From the NCBI GenBank assembly GCA_011503125.2, contig WWBZ02000022.1, positions 744,001 to 808,000 on the forward strand: DNA of 64,000 bases. The letters run 5' to 3'. Origin of the DNA: Botryosphaeria dothidea. Lineage: Eukaryota; Ascomycota; Dothideomycetes; Botryosphaeriales; Botryosphaeriaceae. Positions 13,401-22,741 of the stretch are shown here, piece after piece. The notes below the pieces were generated by a model. It made no database searches and was not told where the DNA came from. It saw nothing but the letters and a program-made list of their open reading frames with translations. The translations under genes were made by a program, and so were the position numbers. Positions within the stretch are counted from its first letter, which is position 1. Each line of letters begins with the position of its first letter.

Positions 13401-14199
13401 ACAAGAAGAAGAGATATTAGGCGAGGGAGGCTTTATCCGCGATGGTGACGAAAGTTCTGGAGAAGGCGGCTTCCTTCGCGAGGAGAAAGATGAAAATATC
13501 GAGGAAGACGGCGGTTTCTTTATCGAGGGTGATGATAAGAAGAAGCCTCAAGACTCACACGATTTCGAGAGCACAGGAGATGGTCCTTTCTCGCTCCAGG
13601 CAGCCCACCAGAATCTTTCGAAAGATACGGCCGACGACGCTCAAGACGACTCTGAAGATGAGGATGACGAAAGCGAGCCTATCGGGAATCCAAACACTTC
13701 ACGAACCAGAGGTACGCCGAGAGGCGGTGGTCGCGGCCGCGGCAGGGGAGCAAATTCTACAAGCACCGCACCCACTCGAGGTCGTGGCACAGGCAAGCGC
13801 AAATCGTCTGGCAGCGGTGTTCTCGACGGCACCGCAGATGAAAACTCGGACGACCTGTCATCAGCCCCTTCCGATTCGGCATCCATGATTTCTTCGGTCC
13901 CCGAGCTGAATGACGAGTCAGACTCAGCTTTCGATGTCAAGCCCGCGAGTGTGGGGGCTATGAGTGAGGAGATTCCTCGCAGAGCGCCGAGGAGAGCGGC
14001 TGCGAGGAAGAGCGCCACGGCCGTAAGGAGCCATTATTTCGAGGATGGCGAGGCACAAGATGAGGTTGAGAAGAACGAAGAGGCCGAGCAAAATGATGAA
14101 GAAGACGAACTGGAAGCGAAGTCGAAGAGGCAGGCTACAAGGGGAGACCGTGGTAGAGAACGTGGACGGGGTAGCAGAGGCAGGGGCAGGGGAAGCTGA
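10498..14199 (+). CDS. rad4: DNA repair protein Rad4/XPC
   Basis: An intronless gene of 1233 codons. Its basic start MPPFVPRKRDRSRSP is followed by an acidic region (residues 40-110), a transglutaminase-like core near residues 355-400 (CEGSRDVGAQLFTALVRGLG), and beta-hairpin domains BHD1-3 between about residues 515 and 855 (TYWTEVLSP, then YLRKDVVLCKTAESWHKEGR, then NAYGNIDIYVP and ARICKKLEIDFAEACTGFEF). Rad4 with Rad23 recognises helix-distorting lesions in global-genome nucleotide excision repair. The C-terminal third is unusual: five GGF-centred acidic repeats at residues about 946-1011, an RGG-like cluster near 1075-1105, and an arginine-glycine tail that ends the protein. The ATG at 10498 is preferred over 10339 because the upstream residues look non-coding. 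Confidence 0.93.
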   Translation: MPPFVPRKRDRSRSPTPAVASASKRSKKNVFDALDAPSANADSSADQAFLDALGSGSSDGDLSDADSDEFEDVDIGKSKRKLAGGDNGDDDDEMDWEDALPAATDTPAGETPQAELAPWQRNLEDDDNVLEVKLGGPVEGGDEIARRNALGIKGPSKKERQLRTWTHCMHVQLLLWHNHIRNGWLCDKEVQKVLLGQLPDGVKKEVQRWRRDSGLPPDESLESPTKAKGKKGVNGAAKGKGKGKEKSDRYSERNQRDWGGTADRMEEGVPNLSQGDPILRLLKYLAAYWKKRFRITAPGMRKKGYFPTAKSLATELKAWQANKEGPSDRKSEREGNPDSEEYDAERFGERIPTKAEFLEAARRCEGSRDVGAQLFTALVRGLGLEARMVASLQPIGFGFTKVEECVMKKGHMSQPATAKPKDKSVPNSEKKATDTPNSTVKKQNKPAPKPQRPVVPTGKRSSGRKSGTKPLPVDSDDQSDSSLSSARSDISDASIIEITPSKPVSHTRKHYDTDLKFPTYWTEVLSPITNTYTPVSPLVISTVASTPDLLSSFEPRGTAAERAKQVICYVIGYNADGSAKDVTVRYLKKHIWPGKTKGFRMPVEKIPIYNKHGKVKRNEEFDWFKHVMSSYTRDGRLRTEADRIEDEGDLVPVKPSNAKKSDGSDPQTLQDYKQSAEFVLERHLRREEAIRPTAKAIKTFMAGKGDKAKPEPVYLRKDVVLCKTAESWHKEGRQIVESALPMKRVPMRAVTLIRKREIEEAERESGEKAMQGLYAREQTEWIVPPPIRDGKIPKNAYGNIDIYVPTMVPQGAVHVPLRGAARICKKLEIDFAEACTGFEFGRQIAVPVLTGVVVAEENADMVREAWRADQMAKMEKEEKKRQEAALKMWRKFLLGLRVIERVKEEYGEGKDWLDEVVNPFARRKLEGEVGNTLERRFGDEFEDEMLEGGFLREGEGDDPGPGGFFQPGQEEEILGEGGFIRDGDESSGEGGFLREEKDENIEEDGGFFIEGDDKKKPQDSHDFESTGDGPFSLQAAHQNLSKDTADDAQDDSEDEDDESEPIGNPNTSRTRGTPRGGGRGRGRGANSTSTAPTRGRGTGKRKSSGSGVLDGTADENSDDLSSAPSDSASMISSVPELNDESDSAFDVKPASVGAMSEEIPRRAPRRAAARKSATAVRSHYFEDGEAQDEVEKNEEAEQNDEEDELEAKSKRQATRGDRGRERGRGSRGRGRGS
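13336..13530 (+). repeat. Degenerate GGF(L/F/I) repeat inside rad4
   Basis: Five successive units of 13-16 residues each begin GGF followed by L, F or I, and continue with an acidic glycine-containing spacer (GGFLREG, GGFFQPG, GGFIRDG, GGFLREE, GGFFIEG). The DNA copies are diverged, so this is an old or selected protein repeat rather than a fresh satellite. Confidence 0.8.
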
Positions 14200-14792
14200 T
14201 GAGAGTGAAAGATGTCATGGTTCAGTCCTAGATGGTCAAAGGGGACTAATCGACTTGCTTGCTACGACTGATATGTTGCATGCGCAGTCCGCGCTCCATC
14301 ATATGGAACACAGCACACTAGAGATAAGAGGTCAGATGTGTATCGGAGAATAATATTCCATCAGAAAGAGTCACCATTTTCATGTAGCGGAGATACCCAT
14401 AACCAGCAAGATATGACCAAAGTGAGCGTTGAATTGACTCGGCTTTCAAGGTTAAACAGAGGCCCTGATCTGAGTGATTATGATAATTCGTTCTTTTTCG
14501 AAATTGGAACATGTCTCTATTCGGAATTTTCATCTCGGACCTCCTATAAAATGGAACAATGCCATTGAAGATATGTTACGCTTCAAAGTCCGGACAAAGG
14601 AGCTTTGAACAACGTTGAAAGACTGTAAACCAGAACAAAGGACTACCGTCGTGAATAGGTGCAAACCCGCGACCCCACACATCTACTGTACAGCCACAAC
14701 GAAAAAGTTAATAAATCACTCGATGTATATATCTGAAATCATGGGTCTAAAGGCAAGCTCAGCAAGGTCAACAACATTCAGTACTCCTCAAA
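14200..14792. other. Spacer between rad4 and the RING gene
   Basis: AT-richer spacer of about 590 bp without a supported gene; it holds the rad4 3' region and the promoter of the RING gene. Confidence 0.4.
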
Positions 14793-15515
14793 ATGACTGC
14801 CCCTGAGCTCCCTTCTTTTCAGGACTTCATGGACTCTCTTGAGCAGGTCCTCGCAGAGGACATTACGGAAGAGACCAGGGACAGGTGCCCTGGATGTTGG
14901 GAGACATTCGGTGAGCCGAATGATGAGGGCGTTGTTGAACCGCTAGTTCGGTTCACTAGATGCGGCCACATCATGGGCAGGGAATGTTTTCGTGAGTGGT
15001 TCGTACGCAGAAACCGGAACACTTGCCCTTTCTGCCGCACTGAGCTGTTTCACCAACGCCGTGGCAACTTGAACAACGCGGCAACACCGATGACGCTTGA
15101 GCGGCTGGATGTGGAGACAAGCACCTTTCTTCGTGAGAGATTTGTGGTCATCAGTGGGGACGATATCATCCATCTAAGCCGGTTGATGGCGAATCGTGCA
15201 CTAGGCTTGTGGCCGGCAACACCAGAGTTTGAGGAGATGCACGTGTTGGTCGGTACGTTTGCTATAACGCTATGGCTTGGCCGTCACCATGGGAGGGGCG
15301 TTCAACTTGCTGATCTTGAACAGCTTCTCATGCTCGCTGTCGCTCGGCGCTTCCAGCCCGAAACCATGAATTCGGTGACATCTGGATGGGAAGCCTGGGA
15401 AGCCATCGAGGACACTCATCCGGGTGTTGGACATGTTATGTTGCTTCTCATCCACACGATTATAGCGTTCGCCGGTCTGGGTTTAGATTCCAATACCTTG
15501 GTAAGCCTTGCTTAA
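14793..15515 (+). CDS. RING-finger protein (probable E3 ubiquitin ligase)
   Basis: An intronless frame of 240 residues. The N-terminal RING has ligands C32, C35, C57, H59, C65, C78 and C81 (CPGC ... RCGHIMGREC ... CPFC). The position normally held by the fifth cysteine or histidine is glycine 62, so only seven of eight ligands are visible; this GH-x2-G-x2-C form occurs in fungal RING proteins. The rest of the protein is helical and has no recognised domain. The expected role is to bind an E2 and direct ubiquitin transfer, but the missing ligand leaves the activity open. The start is the first ATG, close before the acidic N-terminus. Confidence 0.75.
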   Translation: MTAPELPSFQDFMDSLEQVLAEDITEETRDRCPGCWETFGEPNDEGVVEPLVRFTRCGHIMGRECFREWFVRRNRNTCPFCRTELFHQRRGNLNNAATPMTLERLDVETSTFLRERFVVISGDDIIHLSRLMANRALGLWPATPEFEEMHVLVGTFAITLWLGRHHGRGVQLADLEQLLMLAVARRFQPETMNSVTSGWEAWEAIEDTHPGVGHVMLLLIHTIIAFAGLGLDSNTLVSLA

Positions 15516-15813
15516 ACATATTACCTGAGTATCGATAAATGAAATGATGCATATTTAAGAAAAACGGAAGTGAAAATAACACGTTCCGCTGAGTGAAGGG
15601 TCTCCAGGAGGACAACTGGACTTCCACTCTTTTTGAGGTTGCAAGTTCAATGTTCAAAATAATTGCAAAAAAAAAACCGAAGTCAATTCTTGATAGCATG
15701 CTGTAGAAGTGAAGACCACGTTCGATAACCTGCAGACTCCGCTTCACCGGAAATCGTAGATACCCAGTCTTCGGCGGAACGTTGTATTGGATTTTAGATT
15801 CTAAGCGAGCCGA

Positions 15814-16527
15814 TTAGTCACTGGCTCTGTACTTCTCTCGGTACTCCAGAAGCCTCCTGATCTCGTCTTCTGTGCCTCTGCTCTTCAGATAATCGATGAT
15901 GTCGTCGAGGCACAGGATGGACAGGACCGGGATGCCGTATTGCTTCCTGACTTCACCAATGGCGCTTGGCCTGGGAGAGCCGTCATCATCGTTAGCACTC
16001 GGAGTCTTCTCCTGTCTATCAACAGCAACGACAATGCCGACAAGCTCTCCGCCCTCCTTCTTGATGATGTCGATGGCCTCGCGAATGGCAGTGCCGGCGG
16101 TAATGACGTCGTCCACGATGACAACCTTCTTGCCCTTGAGCTGAGCGCCAACAATATTGCCGCCCTCTCCGTGATCCTTAGCCTCCTTCCTATTGAAGCT
16201 GTAGCTAATGTTGCCAAACTTCTTCAAATCCAGCTCAGCAAGCTTGTCTACGGAGGTAGCGGCGAGAGGAATGCCCTTGTATGCGGGACCGAATAGGACG
16301 TCGAATTGGAAGGAGGGATTCTCGTCGATGTGAGCGGCAATGGTGTGAGCAAAAGCGCGCGAAATAGCGCGGACGAGGTCTGCGCGGTGGAAGAGGCCGG
16401 CGTTGAAGAAGTAGGGCGAAATGCGCTTAGACTTGAGGGTGAACGTGCCGAACTTCAGGGCCTCGGCGGAGGTGCAAGCCTCCAGAAAGGAGGTCTTGTA
16501 GGCGGGAACGTTGTCTGAGGAGGCCAT
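15814..16527 (-). CDS. ura5: Orotate phosphoribosyltransferase
   Basis: An intronless frame of 237 residues, the normal size for fungal Ura5. The PRPP-binding signature [13 protein letters not shown] lies near residues 135-147. The substrate side shows SPYFFNAG near the N-terminus and [10 protein letters not shown] around residue 82-91. The enzyme makes orotidine 5'-monophosphate from orotate and PRPP, the fifth step of de novo pyrimidine synthesis in the cytosol. It is divergent from NOG1 across 282 bp, an arrangement that may couple their expression through a shared CCAAT box. Confidence 0.96.
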   Translation of the reverse strand: MASSDNVPAYKTSFLEACTSAEALKFGTFTLKSKRISPYFFNAGLFHRADLVRAISRAFAHTIAAHIDENPSFQFDVLFGPAYKGIPLAATSVDKLAELDLKKFGNISYSFNRKEAKDHGEGGNIVGAQLKGKKVVIVDDVITAGTAIREAIDIIKKEGGELVGIVVAVDRQEKTPSANDDDGSPRPSAIGEVRKQYGIPVLSILCLDDIIDYLKSRGTEDEIRRLLEYREKYRASD

Positions 16528-16809
16528 TGCGTCTGATGCTCTGAACGGAGTTGAGATGTGAAGACTGCGGGGAGTTTAACTTTTTGGCGGGGCGGAGGCG
16601 TCCTGGTCTGAGAAAATTAAGTTGTTGCCGGTTTTCTGCAGCCAATGGCGCGCGGGGAGCGAGCTAGTGGAAGCAAGTTTACCCGGCGACCGAGGGCCCT
16701 GAACTTTTTTTGCGACTCTATCGATACCGCGCCAGGCGCCTCCTCTCCACGCACATCCTTCCTTCCAAACTCCGCGCCCTGCAACAACGACTCCTCAGCG
16801 GCCGGCACA
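16528..16809. promoter_or_regulatory. Bidirectional promoter of ura5 and nog1 with a CCAAT box
   Basis: A 282-bp divergent interval. A CCAAT pentamer at 16642-16646 sits about 115 bp upstream of ura5 and 165 bp upstream of nog1, a usual distance for the fungal CCAAT-binding complex. The CCAAT call is seen directly; joint control is inference. Confidence 0.55.
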
Positions 16810-18944
16810 ATGAAGACTACTTGGAAGGACATCGCCCCGGTGCCCACCTCCCAGGAATTCCTGGACATCGTCCTGAGCCGCACCCAGAGGCGCCTGCCGG
16901 TAAGGACCTTCATTCATGCTGGATGTAAAAGAAGCTAACATGTTTATGCGTTTCAAAGACTCAAATCAGAGCAGGCTTCAAGATCAGCAGAATCCGCGGT
17001 ACGCTACTCTATCGGTTTCTTCGCGAAAAGGCATATGCGCTGACATTTCTCCTCGAAAAGCTTTCTATACGCGCAAAGTGAAGTACACCGCCGAGACCTT
17101 CACCGAGAAAATCCAGGCGATCCTCGAGGGTTTCCCTAAGCTTCAGGACATTCATCCTTTCCACAAAGATCTCCTCAACACTCTTTACGATGCCGACCAT
17201 TTCCGCATTGCGCTGGGTCAGCTCTCCACGGCGAAACATCTGATTGAGACGGTGGCGAGGGATTACGTGCGTCTGCTCAAGTATGGCCAGTCGCTCTTCC
17301 AGTGCAAACAGCTGAAGCGCGCTGGCCTGGGTCGCATGGCCACTATTTGCAAGCGCCTTAAGGACCCGCTCCTTTACCTCGAACAGGTGCGCCAGCATCT
17401 TGGTCGTTTGCCCTCGATCGACCCCAACACCAGGACTCTGGTCATTTGCGGCTACCCCAACGTCGGAAAATCGAGTTTCTTGAGGAACATTTCCCGTGCG
17501 GACGTGGATGTTCAGCCTTACGCTTTCACCACCAAGAGTTTGTTCGTTGGTCACTGTAAGTCAATCAGTAATCCAGCGGTGAATGAAGCTAATTGGAATA
17601 GTCGACCACAAGATGTTGCGATTCCAAGCCATTGATACCCCCGGTATCCTCGACCACCCTCTCGAGGAGATGAACACGATCGAAATGCAGAGTATTACCG
17701 CCATTGCCCATCTTCGGTCCGCTATTCTGTACTTTATGGATTTGAGTGAGCAGTGCGGCTATAGTGTTTCGGCGCAGATCCAGCTGTTCCACAGCATTAA
17801 ACCTCTCTTCAACAACAAGCTCGTTTTCATCGTTATCAACAAGACCGATCTCATGAAGCCCGAGGATTTGGACGCGGAGACACAGGAGAAGCTTCAGGGT
17901 ATGCTCAAGTCGGGCGAGGTTGAGCTGCTGCAGCTTTCTTGCAACACTACAGAAAATGTCATGACTGTCCGTGGAGCAGTCTGCGACAGACTTCTGGCGC
18001 AGCGCAATGCTGAAAAACTCAAGGCCGGCACGAACGCTTCCGGCGAGGTGACTGGCCGCCTGGGAGAGGTTCTCAAGAGGATTCACGTCGCTATGCCTAT
18101 AGACGGTATCACACGCGAGGCGTACATCCCGGAGGCTGTGAAGAACAGGATGAAGTATGATCCCAATGATCCTAATCGCAAGAAGCTTCAGCGTGAGATC
18201 GAGGAGGAGAATGGTGGTGCAGGTGTCTACAACATCAACCTTAAGGAGAAATACCTATTGGAGGATGACGACTGGAGGAACGACAAAGTCCCGGAGATCT
18301 ATGATGGCAAGAATGTCTACGATTTCATCGATCCCGACATTGAGGCCAAACTCGCCGCGCTTGAAGCAGAGGAAGAGCAGATGGAGGCTGATGGCCGCTA
18401 CGAGAGTGACTCGGACATCGAAGATGCGGAGGAAGCAGATGTCCGCCACAAGGCCGAGTTGATCCGCGAGAAGCAAGCGATCCTCAAGAACGAGTCTCGC
18501 ATGAAGAAGAGCTTGAAGAACCGGGCACAGATTCCTCGTTCTGCGAAGGCCAAAAAGCTTTCGCAGATGGAGGCTCACCTCGAGAGTCTCGGCCACGACA
18601 CTACCTCTCTCGCCTCTCGCGCTCGCTCGCAATCCCGCGGCAGGAGCCTGGCTCGCGGTCGCTCTGAGGGCGGCGACGGCGGCGATGCCATGGACGTCGA
18701 CAAGCCGCAACCCAGTGCCATTGAGCGTGCCAAGAGCAGGGCTCGCAGCCAGAGCACCAACCGCCGTGATGACGGTGTTACGAACGAGGCGGCGCGCTCG
18801 AAGGCGGAGCGTCTGGCCAAGCTGGGCCAGAAGAAGATGAACCGCATGGCCAGGCAGGGTGAGGCCGACAGGCACACGGCCGCTTCGCTCAACAAGCACT
18901 TGTTGGCTGGTAAGAGGGGTATGGGCAGTACCAGGAGTCGTTAG
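16810..18944 (+). CDS. nog1: Nucleolar GTP-binding protein 1 (Nog1)
   Basis: Four exons (16810-16899, 16959-16998, 17061-17555, 17602-18944) total 656 codons, the expected Nog1 length. It starts [13 protein letters not shown], a family hallmark. The Obg-type GTPase domain has GYPNVGKSS (G1), DTPGILDHP (G3) and NKTDL (G4). The C-terminal half is charged and ends with the arginine-rich nuclear/nucleolar region ([16 protein letters not shown]). Nog1 is an essential 60S pre-ribosome assembly factor that inserts its tail into the nascent exit tunnel. Exon 2 is only 40 nt. Confidence 0.96.
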
Positions 18945-20090
18945 GAAAGTGAGAAAGATCAAAAAGTCCTGGGTTTTGCGGCGTTCGATGGCGGGGATGG
19001 ATGCTACCCATTTCCTTTTCCTTCTGTTTCTTGCTGTCTTGGGTGCATGGCGCAAGCTCATTTGCTTCAGAATATTATGATGGGTTTACGTGATTCCCTA
19101 CTTTCACTGCTCGCGTCATTAGACGCTGCTGGTAGACTTTGGCTGGAATGGAAATCAAGGATTAATTACTGTGCTCGCGACGAATCTGGCAGTTTGTTTG
19201 GAATGTGATGACCCGCAATAGGCCAAGGCACAGCTCACCCTGCCAACTGGAATGGGGTGTTGCGTGGCAATGGTCATGAGAAGTGGAAGCATTCGTCCGG
19301 ACGCAAGTTTAATACATTTCGGGTGATATAATCCGGACGAATGAGTCAATCCCCCATAGAAGTCATGACTAGATCTTTGTCTAGCATGCTAGCCGAAATC
19401 TTCACTTCTAACGAAAGGGTTCAAGCAAGGCACCAAGGAAAGAAAGATCTGAGAGACACAAAACGCTTCTCAGTAATCGCCTTCAATTGATGGATGCTAC
19501 ATGATGTCACTAGCACCTACTTTCTCTTCTTTAAAACTCTCCCTTGCAATGTCGGCGCTGCCACAACTAACACAAAACATTTTGGAAAAGCGCCTCCTCG
19601 CCTCCGAACAAAAACAGCACCCGCAAGAGAAAAACAAGATGGAATGAAAAAAAAGTGAACTAAAAGAGGCTACTACTAAAGAATATCCCCAATATCGAAG
19701 AAGCGATGACTAAACGCCGTCAGAATGAAGATTGGAGCTTCTAAGTGGAAAGAAAAAGAGAACAGGCACCCTCGCAACAGAAACGACCTGCCAAAAATAG
19801 TATACGTGTGTGTATAACAAAAAAAAAAAAGGTTTCGCCCTGTCACTCCAGTGTGAATTTCCGCCAGTCTATCCAACGCGTAAAAGTCAAGCAGGTAACA
19901 CAAAAAAAGGTAGTCTTCCCTTCAGCCGTAACATGTGTGAGTATAACGCTTTCTTTTCCCGCCAAACCAACCTCCCCTCCAAGCATTCCGTACTTTTCGC
20001 TCTTGCTCTTCCACGTGCTTCGTCTTCTCGTTGAATGAACGTACAGCCGTTCTAAAATTCGCGTGATGATGATGGAATCCCTCCGCTCAA
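18945..20090. other. Convergent 3' spacer between nog1 and the LysM gene
   Basis: About 1.15 kb of AT-rich spacer with a 12-base A run at 19819-19830 and an imperfect inverted repeat at 19282-19343 (listed separately). No gene is supported. Confidence 0.45.
19282..19343. repeat. Inverted repeat built on CATTCGTCCGGAT, recurring at 24482-24502
   Basis: CATTCGTCCGGA at 19289-19300 faces TCCGGACGAATG at 19332-19343, able to form a 12-bp stem with a loop of about 31 nt. A third copy lies 5 kb away: the reverse complement of 24482-24502 matches 19282-19302 at 19 of 21 positions. The core TCCGGA is also a plausible Zn2Cys6 site, but the extended match suggests a dispersed repeat. Confidence 0.5.
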
Positions 20091-22073
20091 TTAATCACCT
20101 TTTCCGCCCTTACTCGGCGTTCCGCTGCGCGCTTCCCTCCTCCTCACACTGTCCGCCGGACCTCTTCTGCCGCTACTGCCGGAGTTGGTGCGTCCGCGGC
20201 TGGTCTGCTCGTCGTCCTCGTCGTCGCCGACCTCGAAGGCGTCCGTCAGCTCGATCAGGTCGTTGATATCGCCAGCCATGCCCGCAGCGCCCAGTCCCGC
20301 ACCCGCCGCGCGCTGCCTGTCGGCGGCGGAGACTGCTCCCTTGCCGCCGCCAGTGCCGGGAGTGAGCGGAGCTGGCGGGACGAGCGTCGATGCCTTGGAC
20401 GCCACCTTGCGCACCCACCCTTCGATGGCGCCGCCGACCTGCTCGAGGTCGAAGCCGCCAACGCCGCCCGAGCTGCTGCCGCCAACGCCGCCGACGCCGA
20501 CGGGCGTGGCGGTGCCCGAGGGTCCCATCGAGTCGCCGTTGGCCTTGGCCTCGGCCAGCTGCGCCGGGTTCCAGGTGCCGAAGTAGTCCTTACCCGGCGG
20601 CGGCTGCAGGTTGGGCAGATGCTGGCCGAAGATCTTGTTCAGGCCATCCTGCGCGGGGCCGGGCTTGCGGACGTTGCGGTTGAACGTGCCGACGCCGCCG
20701 GGGCCGTCGAGCTTGAAGCTTTGTGTGATGCTCGGGGCGCGGGAGCGGTGGCGGTTGAGCACGTTGCTGCTGTTGCTTTGGCGGGGCGACTTGGCGGTGC
20801 CGTGCGAGGTCATTGACGACGTGGATGTGCGGGTGTCGGAGCGGTTCAGCTCGAGGGACGCGGACGGGGTGCGGACGGCGGAGTCGTTGTCGGAGAAGGT
20901 CAAGCTTTTCCGGCGAGCGGGAGGGAAGAAGCCAAGATCTCTACGTGGCAGGCGGGCGATTTCAATTGGATCTTTGCTGTGGGGTAGCATGACCCAGCCC
21001 TCGTGCTTCCATGGCGGCTCGTTATCTGCATTTGTAGATGTTTCAGATGCGGCGACGGATTTGGAGAGGTTCGATGTCGAGACTGATGCTGGGCCGTGCC
21101 AGCCGTTGGTAGGGAGGCTGGTGCTGTGAATTGGAGGGTATTCGGCCCCCGGTGTGGGCAAGAGTAAGTCATCTTCTACGTTGGGCTGCTTCGGTTTTTG
21201 CTCTTCCGGAGGTGGTACAGGGCGGCCTTTCACACCGCAGGCATCAACTGGTATGACCAGATGACGACGGGTTTGCACGCTGTCCTGGGCCCACATCCTA
21301 TTTGCCTTGCGTAATGGTGCGGCCTGGCAATTGTACTTGATGGTGATTCCCGCGAGGGTATCCTCCGGCCGCACACGGTGGATGTAGATCAACGCATCGC
21401 GGTCGTCGTGCTCTGTCGGCGGCGCTGACGACGAGATACGCTCATCGGAATTCCTCCGCTTGAACTTGCCTGTAGCGTCCATGTTAAGGTGTCCGTTTGC
21501 CATCAACAGGTCCTTCCTCTTCATGGCCCTGACCATGGCCTCCCGCTCCTCCTTTGTCCCCGTCCCAATCTGCGTATCCCGAGTGGTAGGACCCCATTGC
21601 GCAGGGGGCGCACTGGTGGTAGCCTTGCGGCCATGCGTGGCTTCGAAGGGCCTGCGCTTCCTAGGGACGTCTCCGCTGGCGTCGCTGCCAAGCACATTGG
21701 AAGCGAGCCCCTGCAACGTAGACCAAGAGCTGCCCCAGAGACCGGAGAGCTGAGCCAGCGGATCCTGGGCGTTGCTCCTCGGAGTGCGGCCCAGGGCACT
21801 CTTGCTGATGGTCGACTCGCGCGATCTGTTCACGGCGGGCGAGGAGCTGGTGCGCGAAGGGCCGGCGCCTGGGATGGGAGAGGCGGTCCGCGAAGCATAG
21901 GGAGAGGCAGCGGGCGAGGCGGTGCGGCTGGCGTCTAGACTGAATTGAGCATTGGAGTCGCGGTCGATGTCCTCGTCGACGCCAGACAGCAAGCGCTTGT
22001 TGCGCGGGCGCAGCGAGGACTCCGGGGTGAGGTGGGTGCGGGAGGACTGCTGAGAGGCATTGGTGGGGTTCAT
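20091..22073 (-). CDS. Intracellular LysM-domain protein
   Basis: An intronless frame of 660 residues. A single LysM module lies near residues 228-275 (YIHRVRPEDTLAGITIKYNC ... HLVIPVDACG). There is no signal peptide: the N-terminus is MNPTNASQQSS, serine-, proline- and arginine-rich and disordered. The C-terminus has a glycine-rich linker, an acidic DDEDDEQ stretch and a basic tail. LysM modules without a signal peptide are known in fungal cytosolic proteins whose partner is not chitin at the surface; I cannot assign a function. The start is the first ATG and is consistent with homologous fungal proteins having long disordered N-termini. Confidence 0.75.
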   Translation of the reverse strand: MNPTNASQQSSRTHLTPESSLRPRNKRLLSGVDEDIDRDSNAQFSLDASRTASPAASPYASRTASPIPGAGPSRTSSSPAVNRSRESTISKSALGRTPRSNAQDPLAQLSGLWGSSWSTLQGLASNVLGSDASGDVPRKRRPFEATHGRKATTSAPPAQWGPTTRDTQIGTGTKEEREAMVRAMKRKDLLMANGHLNMDATGKFKRRNSDERISSSAPPTEHDDRDALIYIHRVRPEDTLAGITIKYNCQAAPLRKANRMWAQDSVQTRRHLVIPVDACGVKGRPVPPPEEQKPKQPNVEDDLLLPTPGAEYPPIHSTSLPTNGWHGPASVSTSNLSKSVAASETSTNADNEPPWKHEGWVMLPHSKDPIEIARLPRRDLGFFPPARRKSLTFSDNDSAVRTPSASLELNRSDTRTSTSSMTSHGTAKSPRQSNSSNVLNRHRSRAPSITQSFKLDGPGGVGTFNRNVRKPGPAQDGLNKIFGQHLPNLQPPPGKDYFGTWNPAQLAEAKANGDSMGPSGTATPVGVGGVGGSSSGGVGGFDLEQVGGAIEGWVRKVASKASTLVPPAPLTPGTGGGKGAVSAADRQRAAGAGLGAAGMAGDINDLIELTDAFEVGDDEDDEQTSRGRTNSGSSGRRGPADSVRRREARSGTPSKGGKGD

Positions 22074-22741
22074 GGCAGGAGAGACGGGCCAGGCGGGTGC
22101 GGAGGAGAGGTCGCAGCAAGAAAGGCGGGCTGCATAGAGAAGCTATGCGAGTGGAGCGGCACTGGCCATAGGGCGGAAGGGTGGTGTCGGCGAACGCTTG
22201 CGGCGGGCGATAATGTCAGGGCGCAGAGCGAAGGCAGGCGGATGTTACTACTGAACTGACTCCTTGGCTGACGAGGCCCGGGGGGCACTGCGACTGGAGC
22301 TGCGGCGACGGAGCGGGCAGGGACTGATTGGTGGGAGCGCCCATGCGATTACGCACCCCAGGCCCGCTCCGAGCAGGACCGACTGATGAGGCCAGCGTTG
22401 CAACTCCCCTCGCGGCCTCCTTGAAAATTGCGAGAGGCGATCAAATCTATATGTGACACCCGCCTGCTCCGTCTCAGCCATCCGCCCTCGGCCTGCCCGC
22501 TGCCCTTCCGCTGTCCGCGCCCGCCGCCCCGCCGTGTTTCTCGCCCATTGCGTCATTCCTCTCGCATCCAACACGCCCTGTCTCGCCCCCAGCACCATCG
22601 TGCATTTCCTGAACTGGCTACCGCGCATAAAGACGCGACTCGCTCCCTTTGATTGGATCGCCCATCTCTCCACATCTCCTCCGTACCAAGACCTTGTCTC
22701 CACTCTTTGTGTCCCACAAAGCGCCTGCCGCTCCGCCGATT
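22074..22741. promoter_or_regulatory. Upstream region of the LysM gene, with CCAAT boxes
   Basis: About 670 bp. On the minus strand, ACCAATCAG at 22324-22332 lies about 250 bp upstream of the LysM start, and a second CCAAT reads at about 22634. No gene is supported here. Confidence 0.4.

Noticed and set aside
18255..19061. 268-codon antisense frame over nog1's 3' end
   Set aside because: Shadow frame; the sense frame is a complete Nog1.
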